From Bacillota bacterium (lineage in GTDB: Bacteria > Bacillota > SHA-98 > UBA4971): DNA of 64,000 nt. Below, one piece after another: positions 8,706-17,486 of this stretch (position 1 is its first letter; each line of letters opens with the position of its first letter). The stretch spans positions 186,001 through 250,000 of the forward strand of contig DUSX01000009.1 in the NCBI GenBank assembly GCA_012842395.1, given 5' to 3'. The notes beneath the pieces are model-generated. The model was not told the DNA's origin. It saw only the letters and a list, made by a program, of their open reading frames with translations, and ran no database searches. Made by a program: the position numbers and the translations under genes.

Positions 8706-10037
8706 CTAAGGCCCTACTGGCCCCTTCGCGGGCTCCCGACTCGGGTAAATGTAGCATTTCGGCCGCCTTGAACCAGCACAGACGAGAACGCCGTCTCGCA
8801 CCATGGCCTCAAGGTCGTTGTACGCCGTTGCGGTGCTGACCTGAAAGTGCTGGCAGTAGTCTCTCACGGTCCAGACACGACCCTGAGAGGCCATGGACGC
8901 GGCCTCGCGGCGGCGTCCGAGGCGATCCCTGACGTAGATTGCAGTGGCATCGCCAGCGGTGGCACCGGCGGACGACGCTCCGGCCCAAGGTCCGGGCTTC
9001 CACCCGGCCCATCCGTCCATCGGAGCCCGTCCGTCGAAGACGGCGGTGGCAGCCTCGGCACCGGTGCCTGCCGTGGAAGACCTCACGGCAGGCGTGGTCC
9101 TGTAAACCTCGTAAAGGGATGACGCAGGCGACGGCGACGTGGCAGGAGACTGCGAGCTCGACGTCGAGGGCGGTTGCGGCAAGCCCTCCTCGCCGAAGCA
9201 GCCCTCGACCTGGAATCTTTCGCGGAGCACGACCACAGCCGCGGAAAGCCATCGGTATGCGATATCCTGAGCTATGCTGCGCGTCTCGGCGAAGAGCCAC
9301 TGCACAGCGGGGTACTCCGCCTGCAGCGCGGCTACCACATTGAGCAGCCATCCGGGAGAGATGCCCACCTCTCTCTCGGCCTTCACCAAGGCGCTGAGCC
9401 GTCCCTCCACCACCAGAATGCCTCTGGGCAGGCGGCTCAGCTCAGCCAGCTGCATGCGCAGGGTGCCCGATGAGATGGCGCTCATCAAGTCTCCTATCGA
9501 CTTGCGTTCTACCGCTGCTACGAGCCGGTTGCCGAAGAACACCCCGTAATCTCCCACCGGGAGCTCCCTTCGCTCTGTGCTCGCGTGCTGACGCGGGAAT
9601 TTCCACGGATAACGTTCCCGGTAGTCCACGGCGACCGAGAGCGTGCGCCTCTCCAAGCCCCTTGCAGTCGGCACCCTGATCCCCGGGCGGGCGGCCTGCA
9701 TTGTCTGCTGGGTCCGCCAGAACACGAGTGTGCGCCCGCGACTCTCCGTCCAGATGAACATGGACCGACGTCTCTGGCGTCGTTTCAATACCAAATGGAC
9801 TGCCTTGCCCGCCCGCCAGCACGACTGAACGGGAGCTGTATCGAGCACCTCCAGTTGCGCCGGCCAGCTCTCCGCCCCCAACTGGAGGCAGAAAAGATCC
9901 CGGCCGTGCGGCCATACATCAGACGTTGCAAGCACCAGCGGCTCTTCGCCGGCTACGGGGAGGTATAAGAGGTAAGGCAGCCGCGTGTCGGGCTTGGGAT
10001 TGCGGGCCACGACAAAGAGTGACGTCGGCAGAGGCAA
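8706..10037 (-). CDS. ERCC4-domain nuclease with C-terminal HTH-like region
   Basis: A 443-residue protein. Residues about 132-280 form an ERCC4 (XPF/MUS81-type) nuclease domain with the signature VGDYG ... VERKSIGD (GD-Xn-ERK-X3-D, catalytic ERK near 177-179). The N-terminal 120 residues are unrecognised. A Ser/Pro/Ala-rich linker leads to a C-terminal segment (about 400-436, VRDYCQHFQVSTATAYNDLE) that reads as a helix-turn-helix. Family members cut branched or flap DNA. There is no partner subunit or helicase domain and the gene stands alone, so it may act in repair or in defence; the role is not known. Confidence 0.75.
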   Translation of the reverse strand: MPLPTSLFVVARNPKPDTRLPYLLYLPVAGEEPLVLATSDVWPHGRDLFCLQLGAESWPAQLEVLDTAPVQSCWRAGKAVHLVLKRRQRRRSMFIWTESRGRTLVFWRTQQTMQAARPGIRVPTARGLERRTLSVAVDYRERYPWKFPRQHASTERRELPVGDYGVFFGNRLVAAVERKSIGDLMSAISSGTLRMQLAELSRLPRGILVVEGRLSALVKAEREVGISPGWLLNVVAALQAEYPAVQWLFAETRSIAQDIAYRWLSAAVVVLRERFQVEGCFGEEGLPQPPSTSSSQSPATSPSPASSLYEVYRTTPAVRSSTAGTGAEAATAVFDGRAPMDGWAGWKPGPWAGASSAGATAGDATAIYVRDRLGRRREAASMASQGRVWTVRDYCQHFQVSTATAYNDLEAMVRDGVLVCAGSRRPKCYIYPSREPAKGPVGP

Positions 10038-10181
10038 AGAGTGTCACCGCCCGTCTTGACATTACTTACCTGGCTTCATTCTGATGCTGGAGCCCCAAAA
10101 TGTCAACCGGACGCGAGGTCTCCGCATTCCTACCTCAAGACCTCGGTCGATCTCCTGCGCCACCAGGTATGGTGCCAAAGG

Positions 10182-10328
10182 TTCGCGCTGCTTTCCGGTG
10201 GAGGGATCCCGTGCGGGGATGCCGGTGTTGCCCTCCGGGGACGGCGCCCTTGCGGCACGCCTCGTTCGAATTCGGCGCGCGAGGCAGCCGAATTCTCCAC
10301 GCCCCGTCGTGCAACCACCGGCATCCCT
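10182..10328. repeat. Dispersed intergenic repeat, copy A
   Basis: Starts TTCGCGCTGCTTTCCGG, holds the core TTGCCCTCCGGGGACGGCGC and ends with CGCCCCGTCGTGCAACCACC. Matching copies lie at 17344 (B), 27773 (C) and a tail-only copy at 28571 (D). It is non-coding and sits just upstream of the peptide-transport operon promoter. Confidence 0.65.
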
Positions 10329-10522
10329 ACCACGATCAAGCCGGGCGCCGGACGACCGGGCGGCGCCTGGTCCTCTGCCTGTGGCATGATCTGGCAGCCG
10401 CCCCTCGTACAACGGCGAGTCTTGCCAACCGGTGACGGCGGGCTCATCCTGACGCGGATGGAGGGGCGATTGTACACATATGTTGCTAATGTAACTCAAC
10501 TTTTCGACTTAGCCTGTCCCCA

Positions 10523-10551
10523 TTGTCTTGCGGCCAGTATCGTGTTATACT
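10523..10551 (+). promoter_or_regulatory. Sigma-A-type promoter of the peptide operon
   Basis: TTGTCT (10523-10528), a 17-bp spacer and TATACT (10546-10551), in a locally AT-richer stretch. It is followed 40 nt later by the binding-protein gene with an extended GGGAGGAGAGGGG ribosome binding site. Confidence 0.7.
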
Positions 10552-10591
10552 ACCTCCCAACAACTTAGTAGATGGGAGGAGAGGGGAAGAC

Positions 10592-12235
10592 ATGCAGCAA
10601 ACTTTCCGCCGGTCGCTCTTGACGACCATAGTCGCAGCAGGCCTGTTGTTATTGTGTGTGCTACCTGGAGCAAGCGCAGCCGAATCGCCAAAGCGTGGAG
10701 GCACTCTCGTGATCGGCACCACGACCGACGTAGATACCTTCAACGTTTTGGTGTCCAACAGCATCACCTCGTCATGGATTCTAGATCTGATGTACCCGAG
10801 CCTCCTTGCGATGGATGAAAAGGCGAACAAGGTACCCTACCTCGCGAAGGAATGGGGCTATTCCGACGGCGGCCGCGTGGCGTGGTTCAAGCTGAGAGAG
10901 GATGCGAAGTGGCAGGACGGCACGCCGATCACTTCCGAGGATGTGAAGTACACGGTCGACATCACGGTAAAGTACAACATAGGTTTCAACGCCTCGCTGT
11001 TCTCCTCTGTGGAGAAGATCGTCACCCCAGACGCGCACACCGTGCAATTCTATCTGAAGGAGCCGAGCGTGAGCTTTGCGCCGAGCGCGGGCTTCTGGCT
11101 CCGAGTCGTGCCCAAGCACATCTGGGCAAAGGTTCAGGACCCGAAGCAGTTCGCAAACGATAACCCCATAGGTGCAGGCCCCTTCGCGCTTGTGAAATAC
11201 CAGCGTGGCCAGTACTACGAGCTCGCGCCGGTGAAGCAAGGGTTCTTTGTCCAGTCTGGCCCGCCGCTTGTTGACAAGGTCATCTTCAAAATCTATCCCG
11301 ACATCAACACCTTGATCTTGGCGTTAAAGAAAGGAGAAGTGGACCTGTCCGCAGAGTCCATACCGCCCGCGTCCGTGCCCGACCTCAAGAGGACGAAGGG
11401 CATCAATGTCGTGTCAGGCCCGAGCCTCGGGTATGCATACATGATCTTCAACCTGCACTCGAAGCAGGCCGCGTTCCTGGCAGACGTGCAGGTGCGTAAG
11501 GCGATAGCCTATGCGGTGAACAAGGACATAATCAACAAGATGGTCCTCGCGGGAAACGGGCTTCCTATCGCAACGGCCGTGTCCCCGGTCCTCGACTTCT
11601 GGCACAACCCCAACGTTAAGGACTACGCGTACGATCTCAACCAGGCAAAACGGATTCTGGACGCGGCTGGGTACAAAGACACGAATGGCGACGGGGTCAG
11701 GGAGGTCCCGGCTTCCAAAGGCGGCGGAAAGCTCAGAGTACGGATCCTTTACGATTCCGGACATGCTCAGCAACCCAAGGTAATGCAGATACTCAAGGAC
11801 GACCTTGCGAAGATCGGGATAGAGGTCGTGCCCGATGGCATGGAGCGCAACGCGTACCTGGCGAAGAGGAAAGAGCTGGCCTTCGACCTCATGCTGGGCC
11901 GCTGGGGCATCATGGACGAGCCCGCCGACTACCTCTACCTGCTGTACCACTCTGATACTTATGGCCAGGGAGGAATCAACGAGTCCGGTCCCAACGATCC
12001 CACGCTCGACAAGCTGCTCGATGAAGCGAGGAAGACCGGGGATGTCAATCTGGCGCGTGACAGGGTGTTCAAGATTCAAGAACGCTTGCACGAGCTAGTT
12101 CCAGAGGTCACCTTGTATGTGGAGCAGTACTACTTTGGGTATCGTGACCGGTTCACGGGTTACCGCCTGTTCCCGAGCGATCTGCGAGGGCTCGTCGATC
12201 CTCAGTCGCTGTCGGTGGTCCATCTGGCGAACTAG
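10592..12235 (+). CDS. Peptide-type ABC transporter solute-binding protein (SBP_bac_5)
   Basis: A 547-residue extracytoplasmic binding protein of the DppA/OppA family. It has a Sec signal peptide (basic MQQTFRRS, hydrophobic core, ASA-A cleavage site near residue 30) and no lipobox cysteine. The family hallmarks are GGTLVIG at the mature N-terminus, REDAKWQDGTPITSEDVKYT, and VRKAIAYAVNKDII. It delivers oligopeptides or similar solutes to the two permeases downstream. The ATG at 10592 follows GGAGGAGAGGGG. No ATPase subunits are encoded nearby, so they must be supplied elsewhere. The downstream hydrolases suggest peptides containing D- or N-acyl residues. Confidence 0.9.
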   Translation: MQQTFRRSLLTTIVAAGLLLLCVLPGASAAESPKRGGTLVIGTTTDVDTFNVLVSNSITSSWILDLMYPSLLAMDEKANKVPYLAKEWGYSDGGRVAWFKLREDAKWQDGTPITSEDVKYTVDITVKYNIGFNASLFSSVEKIVTPDAHTVQFYLKEPSVSFAPSAGFWLRVVPKHIWAKVQDPKQFANDNPIGAGPFALVKYQRGQYYELAPVKQGFFVQSGPPLVDKVIFKIYPDINTLILALKKGEVDLSAESIPPASVPDLKRTKGINVVSGPSLGYAYMIFNLHSKQAAFLADVQVRKAIAYAVNKDIINKMVLAGNGLPIATAVSPVLDFWHNPNVKDYAYDLNQAKRILDAAGYKDTNGDGVREVPASKGGGKLRVRILYDSGHAQQPKVMQILKDDLAKIGIEVVPDGMERNAYLAKRKELAFDLMLGRWGIMDEPADYLYLLYHSDTYGQGGINESGPNDPTLDKLLDEARKTGDVNLARDRVFKIQERLHELVPEVTLYVEQYYFGYRDRFTGYRLFPSDLRGLVDPQSLSVVHLAN

Positions 12236-12462
12236 GAGGGCATGCGCTGCACGGTCAACTGCCGCATAACGCACAACGCTCGCTGCTCGCTCGCCGCTCG
12301 CCACTGCCAGCTAGTGGCGTGGCCCACGGCCTTCGCCTCCGAAGGCTCGTGACCGGGGGCGCCCGCGGTGGCGATCGGCGATGCACGCGACCTGCTGATT
12401 GTTGATGGTTGCTGACGGTGCGCGCGACGGACTACCTCGAAAACTGCACCAGGAGCCTATAG

Positions 12463-12527
12463 CCGTGGACTCAGGCGTCGTGTCTGGCCGGGACGAGACT
12501 TCCGATGGGGACAGCCTGAGTCCACGG
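12463..12527 (+). promoter_or_regulatory. Perfect 14-bp inverted repeat between binding-protein and permease genes
   Basis: CCGTGGACTCAGGC (12463-12476) pairs exactly with GCCTGAGTCCACGG (12514-12527) across 37 nt, in a 342-bp gap. There is no T-tract. Stable stems after binding-protein genes commonly protect the upstream mRNA or reduce read-through, giving more binding protein than permease. Confidence 0.6.
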
Positions 12528-12577
12528 TTTGGTGGCTTCGTTGGTCCACCCGTTATCCTCCACCGGAGGGAATGCCG

Positions 12578-13537
12578 ATGAGCCGATACATGCTAAAGCG
12601 CGTCCTGCGCGGTCTTCTAACGGTCGCGGTCTCGGTAACCTTGACGTTCATCATAGTGAGGGTCATGCCCGGAGATCCAGCCACGATGCTCATGGATCCC
12701 AGGATGACCGAGGAGATACGCCAGCAGATACTACACGACTTCGGCTTGGACAAGCCGCTGTGGGTCCAGTACCTGACATATGTGGGGCAATTACTCAAGG
12801 GCAACCTCGGGGTGTCGTTCCGCTCGCTTACGCCCGTCGCGGCTGTCATTTGGTCGAGGCTTCCTTGGACCCTCCTCCTCATGGGCACGAGCTTCATCCT
12901 GACCATTCTCATTGGGGTGCCGCTCGGGGTGGTAGCTGCTGTCAAGCGTGGAGGGGCCTGCGACCGCGTCATCAACGCCTTCGCCATCGCGGGACACTCG
13001 ATCTTCGTTCCGTGGCTCGGGATCACCCTGCTTTACCTCTTGGGGTACACGCTTCCGTGGTTTCCCATAGGGGGCGCGTGCGACATAGGGGTCACGGGAT
13101 GGGAGGCCGTGTCCAGCGTGGCGAGGCACCTGGTGTTGCCCGTGACCACGCTCACCATAATCAACCTCGCGAGCTACGTTCTCTTTCTTAGAACGGGGAT
13201 GGTCGAGACGCTGAGGGAAGACTTCGTCCGAACCGCAAGGGCGAAAGGGGTGCCCGAGAACCGAGTGATATTCAGGCACGCCCTGCGAAACGCGTTCTTG
13301 CCGACGGTTACGATGATAGGTCTTCAGCTCGGGTCCATGGTTGGTGGCGCGGTGCTGACGGAGTCTGTCTTCGCCTATCCGGGGGTAGGGAGGCTCATTT
13401 ACGAATCTGTCACGCAGCACGATTATCCCGTGTTGCAGGGCACGTTCATAATCCTTGCCTTTACGGTCATCCTGGCGAACATTCTCACGGACCTCGCCTA
13501 CGCCTATCTAGACCCCAAGGTCAGGTTCGAGGCATGA
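12578..13537 (+). CDS. DppB-type peptide ABC permease
   Basis: A 319-residue integral membrane protein with about six hydrophobic segments. It begins MSRYMLKRVLRGLLTVAVSV, the typical DppB/OppB first segment. The cytoplasmic loop RTARAKGVPENRVIFRHALRNAFLP is the EAA motif that contacts the ATPase. The ATG at 12578 is preferred over 12572 because GGAGGG (12565-12570) gives 7-nt spacing. It forms a heterodimer with the next gene product. Confidence 0.92.
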   Translation: MSRYMLKRVLRGLLTVAVSVTLTFIIVRVMPGDPATMLMDPRMTEEIRQQILHDFGLDKPLWVQYLTYVGQLLKGNLGVSFRSLTPVAAVIWSRLPWTLLLMGTSFILTILIGVPLGVVAAVKRGGACDRVINAFAIAGHSIFVPWLGITLLYLLGYTLPWFPIGGACDIGVTGWEAVSSVARHLVLPVTTLTIINLASYVLFLRTGMVETLREDFVRTARAKGVPENRVIFRHALRNAFLPTVTMIGLQLGSMVGGAVLTESVFAYPGVGRLIYESVTQHDYPVLQGTFIILAFTVILANILTDLAYAYLDPKVRFEA

Positions 13538-13550
13538 GGGGCCTTGACGC

Positions 13551-14483
13551 ATGAGCGAGGTGAAGGCAATGTCCGCAGCAGCAGATGCAGATGCAAACGT
13601 TGATGCAGCTTGCGTCGATGCCCGCGAGAACGGGGCCCGCGCTCACGCGCCGGGCGTTATGAGGCGGCTCATTTCGAACCCGTTGGGCGCGATTGGCCTG
13701 ACGGTTCTCGCATTGATGACTTTGGTGGCCATCTTTGCGCCGGCCCTGGCGCCTTACCCGTCGGGATACGGGAACCTGGATGAGATGAGCCTGCCTCCGA
13801 GCAGGCTCCATCCCTTCGGCACAGACGACATGGGCCTCGACATACTGGCGCAGGTGATTTGGGGAACGAGAGTATCGATGCTCGTGGGGGTCGCCGCGAC
13901 CATGCTTTCGCTCGCCATCGGCGTCCCCGTCGGGCTATTTGCCGGGTTTTACCGAGGGCGCGTGGACGCCTTCGCTACCAGCGTGATCGACATCTTCCTG
14001 AGCCTGCCTGTGCTCCCCTTGATGATACTCCTGGGAGCCGTGCTCGGGCCGAGCCTGACGAACATCATACTCGTGATCGGCTTCTTTAGCTGGCCGTCTA
14101 CGGCGCGCGTAGTCCGGGCACAAGCGCTCTCCGTGGCCGAGCAGCAGTTTACGGAGGCTGCAAGGGCGATGGGCGCCACCGACGCGCGTATTCTGCTGAA
14201 ACATCTCCTGCCGAACGTGTTCCCGCCGATTATGGTGAATATGGTGCTCACCATCGCCACGGCCGTGATATCCGAGGCGGGCCTCAGCTTCCTCGGGCTG
14301 GGCGATCCCACCCAGTGGAGCTGGGGGCGGATTCTCGAAAACGCGCACCGCAGCGGCGCGTTCGCCACTGCATGGTGGCACACTCTCTTCCCTAGCCTTG
14401 CGATAATGCTCTTGGTCATGTCGGCGAACTTCCTCGGCATGGCGATCAACGAGATCCTCAATCCACGTTTGAAGAGGAGGTAA
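13551..14483 (+). CDS. DppC-type peptide ABC permease
   Basis: A 310-residue partner permease with the N-terminal DppC/OppC segment (RRLISNPLGAIGLTVLALM), the phrase HPFGTDDMGLDILAQVIWGTR, the EAA loop EAARAMGATDARILLKHLLP and SFLGLGDPTQWSWG near the end. It starts 13 nt after dppB-like. The first 35 residues are an Ala/Asp-rich tail, and a second ATG at 13569 with GAGGTG upstream could be the true start. Confidence 0.92.
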   Translation: MSEVKAMSAAADADANVDAACVDARENGARAHAPGVMRRLISNPLGAIGLTVLALMTLVAIFAPALAPYPSGYGNLDEMSLPPSRLHPFGTDDMGLDILAQVIWGTRVSMLVGVAATMLSLAIGVPVGLFAGFYRGRVDAFATSVIDIFLSLPVLPLMILLGAVLGPSLTNIILVIGFFSWPSTARVVRAQALSVAEQQFTEAARAMGATDARILLKHLLPNVFPPIMVNMVLTIATAVISEAGLSFLGLGDPTQWSWGRILENAHRSGAFATAWWHTLFPSLAIMLLVMSANFLGMAINEILNPRLKRR

Positions 14484-14489
14484 GGTGTT

Positions 14490-16100
14490 TTGCAAGCCCT
14501 AGACATCCTCGTCACCAACGCCAGGGTGATAGACGGGACAGGGAAAGACGCTTTCATGGGAGCGGTCGGCATCAAGGGCGACAAGATAGCATTCGTCGCC
14601 AGAGGAGCAGCGGGCATTGCAGAGGCAAAGACCGTCATCGACGCGGGAGGCAAGGTGGTCTGCCCGGGCTTTGTGGATCCCCACGCCCACCTCGAGCTCC
14701 TGATCCTGCACCAGCCGCGCACCGAGGCGTATGTGGCCCAGGGCATCACCACCGCTGTAAACGGGAACTGCGGCCATTCAGTCACCCCGTACGGTACCGA
14801 CCGCGTGCTGGAATACCAATACAGAAACGGCCTCATCACACAGAGGTTCCGGGAAACCCCCACGCCCTTCCGATGGAACTCATTCTCTGAGTATATCGCC
14901 GGGCTCGCGGCAGCCGGCGGCACTGCCATAAACCACGGGTTCTTGCTAGGACACGGCACTTTGCGCTGGGCGGTCATGGGCGGGGCCATCAACAGGCCGC
15001 CGAACGAAGACGAGCGCAAGGAGCTCAAGAGGCTCGTAAGGGAGGGCCTCGAACAGGGTGCGCTCGGTATGTCCACGGGGCTGGCGTATATTCCCAGTAA
15101 GTACGCGGACACGGACGAGATAGTCGAGCTCGCAGAAGTGCTGGCGGAATACGACGCCACCTACGCCTCCCATATTCGATATCAGCTCGGGATCGAGGCT
15201 GCGACCGCGGAAGCCATCGAGATCGGCAGGCGTTCAGGCGCGAGGGTCCAGGTTTCGCACCTTCACATGGGGGCGCCCGGGGCATACAGGCTTATCGCGG
15301 ACGCCGTCGCCGAAGGACAGGACGTGGCGGCCGACACGATCCCGAGGAGCACAGGGCATCTCGTTCGCGGCGACCGCCTCGTCCAGTTCATCATGACGAT
15401 GTCTCCTGAGTACTTCGACGTGGGCGTCGACGGGGTGCTGGACGCCATGCGGACGCCGGAGGGTCGCAGGCTCTTCGTGCATCAGGAGCCTTTCTTCACG
15501 CACGATCCCGCGGAGGTATATATCGTGAACACGGGCGACGCCTCGCTGGAAGGAAGGACCGTGGCGGATGTCGCGAGCGCGCGTTCGGTGAGCCCGCCGG
15601 ACCTCATCTTCGATCTCCTGCTGGAGAAGGGGAGGGAAGTCACTTTCTGGTTCGGCAAAGATAGACAGGACGCCGCGCCGGACTTCCCGCCGGACGAGGT
15701 CATCCGGTATCCATGGCTTTCGCCTGGCACCGATATCCTGATGGTCGAGGACTGGGATCCCCAAGGATGGTACGAGCTCATGCGGCCCGGATGCAACGTC
15801 ACCTTTATGAGGCAGGCCCGGCGCGCGGGCGTGCGGCTCGAAGAGGTCATCCGGCGGATGACCTCCTTCCCCGCGAAGCAATTCCGCATAAGAGACCGGG
15901 GCGTCCTGGAAGAGGGCAAGGCCGCGGACGTGATAGTCTTCGACCCGGATGCCTTTGCTTACCCGGCCGCGGACGAGATCGACTACTCGAACCCTTACAC
16001 GCGGGCGACCGGCATGGATTACGTGATCGTGAACGGCACGATCGTCATGGCAGAGGGCCGGCAGCTCGACGCGCTTCCGGGGCGACCCGTCACGCGTTAG
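14490..16100 (+). CDS. N-acyl-D-amino-acid deacylase-like amidohydrolase
   Basis: A 536-residue metal-dependent amidohydrolase of the D-aminoacylase group. Metal-site features visible: HAH in DPHAHLELL, the conserved Cys in NGNCGHS (the D-aminoacylase metal-bridging cysteine region) and His in QVSHLHMG. A C-terminal composite beta domain ends with DVIVFDPDAF. Likely reaction: hydrolysis of N-acyl-D-amino acids or related cyclic or acyl amides in the cytoplasm. The start is TTG at 14490, 9 nt after GAGGAGG (14474-14480), and only 6 nt after the permease stop, which indicates co-transcription. The exact substrate is unknown. Confidence 0.82.
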   Translation: MQALDILVTNARVIDGTGKDAFMGAVGIKGDKIAFVARGAAGIAEAKTVIDAGGKVVCPGFVDPHAHLELLILHQPRTEAYVAQGITTAVNGNCGHSVTPYGTDRVLEYQYRNGLITQRFRETPTPFRWNSFSEYIAGLAAAGGTAINHGFLLGHGTLRWAVMGGAINRPPNEDERKELKRLVREGLEQGALGMSTGLAYIPSKYADTDEIVELAEVLAEYDATYASHIRYQLGIEAATAEAIEIGRRSGARVQVSHLHMGAPGAYRLIADAVAEGQDVAADTIPRSTGHLVRGDRLVQFIMTMSPEYFDVGVDGVLDAMRTPEGRRLFVHQEPFFTHDPAEVYIVNTGDASLEGRTVADVASARSVSPPDLIFDLLLEKGREVTFWFGKDRQDAAPDFPPDEVIRYPWLSPGTDILMVEDWDPQGWYELMRPGCNVTFMRQARRAGVRLEEVIRRMTSFPAKQFRIRDRGVLEEGKAADVIVFDPDAFAYPAADEIDYSNPYTRATGMDYVIVNGTIVMAEGRQLDALPGRPVTR

Positions 16101-16165
16101 GATGCGGGTCACCCAGGGCCGCCCGAGCTCGTCTGTGATGTCATTCGAGAGGAGGTGACGACGCA

Positions 16166-17329
16166 ATGAGGCTGACGAGACCTTTCTATCTCCGCAAGAT
16201 AGCGCGATGCAGGCAGGAGCTGGCGGATAGGTGCCTGGATGGTTTATTCATCCTGAACCACCTGAGCATCTGGTATCTCACGGGTCTCTTTCACTTTCCG
16301 ACGGAGCGGCCCATCGGGGTCTTCATAGGCACCGAAGAGGACAGCCCCAGGTTCTTCATACCGAAGCTCGAGGAGGACCAGATACGCGAGATCTGGGACT
16401 CCAACATCGAGACTTACTTCGAGTACCCGGGCGTTGTCGACCCGTTGGCGTGGATGTGCGGCCGTCTTGCAGACTTGGGCTACGGCAACAAGCGGCTGGC
16501 GTACGAAGGCAACATTCCTGTGGGCTATAAAGAGGCGCTATGCGCGGCGCTGCCCGGCGTTGACTGGAGGGAAGCCGGGGATATCATCGCCGGCATGCGC
16601 CTGGTGAAGGACGAGGAGGAGATCCAACTTATCCGCAAGGCGGCCCTGTATTCCGACTTCATGGTGGAGGAAGGGGTGCGGGTCGTCAAGGAGCGGGGGC
16701 TCGTTTCGGAGATAGAGATCCTCGAAGAGGTGGTCAGGAGGACAGTCGACAGGATGCTTGACGAGTTGGACCCCATAGTCTACGTCTCAGGCATCGCTGG
16801 TGGGCTGGTGTGTTCGGGCGAGCGATCCGCGTTTCCGCACGGGCTTCCGAGCAAGCGCCGGATAAAGCGCGGCGAGAACCTGATACTCAGCTTCGGGTGC
16901 ATCGTGGGCGGGTACAACGCCGAGAGCGAAAGGACCGTCTTCGTGGGCAGCCCGTCCGCCGAGCAAAGGAGGATGTACGAGGCGGTGAGGGAGGCACAGG
17001 AGACCGGCACGATGGCTCTCAAGCCGGGCCGCCCGTGTAAGGACGCCAACAAGGTCTGTCTTGATGTGCTCCGCCGGGCGGGCCTATGGGAGTATGTGAA
17101 ACATCGGCAGGGACACGGAATAGGCATCTCCAACCATGAGGCGCCGTGGATCGAGGACGGCGACGGCACCATCCTGAGACCGGGGATGGTCGTGTCGAGC
17201 GAGCCAGGGATATACGTGCCCGGCGGCGGCGGGTACCGCGTTTCGGACACGGTGCTCATCACGGAGGCGGGTCCGGAGAGGCTTACGTCCTATCCGCGCG
17301 ACATCGAACACCTCATCATAGACATCTGA
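16166..17329 (+). CDS. M24 (creatinase/Xaa-Pro peptidase fold) hydrolase with substituted metal site
   Basis: A 387-residue protein with the M24 pita-bread fold: N-terminal creatinase-N domain (1-140) and C-terminal catalytic domain. Normal M24 metallopeptidases use D, D, H, E, E. Here the positions read S (LILSFG), E (NAESERT), H (GHGIG), E (SSEPGIY) and S (YRVSDTV), so three of five ligands differ. Creatinase itself is a non-metal member of this fold, so a metal-independent amidohydrolase is more likely than a prolidase. The ATG at 16166 follows GAGGAGGTGA. It belongs to the peptide operon. Confidence 0.78.
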   Translation: MRLTRPFYLRKIARCRQELADRCLDGLFILNHLSIWYLTGLFHFPTERPIGVFIGTEEDSPRFFIPKLEEDQIREIWDSNIETYFEYPGVVDPLAWMCGRLADLGYGNKRLAYEGNIPVGYKEALCAALPGVDWREAGDIIAGMRLVKDEEEIQLIRKAALYSDFMVEEGVRVVKERGLVSEIEILEEVVRRTVDRMLDELDPIVYVSGIAGGLVCSGERSAFPHGLPSKRRIKRGENLILSFGCIVGGYNAESERTVFVGSPSAEQRRMYEAVREAQETGTMALKPGRPCKDANKVCLDVLRRAGLWEYVKHRQGHGIGISNHEAPWIEDGDGTILRPGMVVSSEPGIYVPGGGGYRVSDTVLITEAGPERLTSYPRDIEHLIIDI

Positions 17330-17343
17330 GTATGTCGCAGAAA

Positions 17344-17440
17344 GTTCACGCTACTTTCCGGCGGAGGGGCCCCGCCTAGGGCTATCGGTGTTGCCCTCCG
17401 GGGACGGCGCGCTCGCGGCGCGCGTCGTTCGAATGGACCC
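17344..17440. repeat. Dispersed intergenic repeat, copy B
   Basis: Shares TTC-CGCT-CTTTCCGG and TTGCCCTCCGGGGACGGCGC with copies A and C, then CGTCGTTCGAAT; it lacks the tail found in A, C and D. It fills the gap between the M24 and M19 genes, so a translatable stretch upstream of the M19 start is repeat-derived and not part of the enzyme. Confidence 0.6.
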
Positions 17441-17486
17441 GACGGTCGAGGTTGAAAGCAGCAATATGAAGAAGGAGGAATGCGGC

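Noticed and set aside
10255-10300. tRNA gene suggested by GTTCGAATTC
   Set aside because: The T-arm-like string is part of the dispersed repeat; no acceptor or anticodon stems can be formed around it.
13949-15160. 403-codon minus-strand frame opposite permease and amidohydrolase genes
   Set aside because: Antisense shadow crossing two well-supported genes; Ser/Ala/Thr-rich translation without recognisable domains.
17388-17486. 33-residue N-terminal extension of the M19 peptidase
   Set aside because: The extension is encoded by dispersed repeat copy B; a strong ribosome binding site serves the ATG at 17487.
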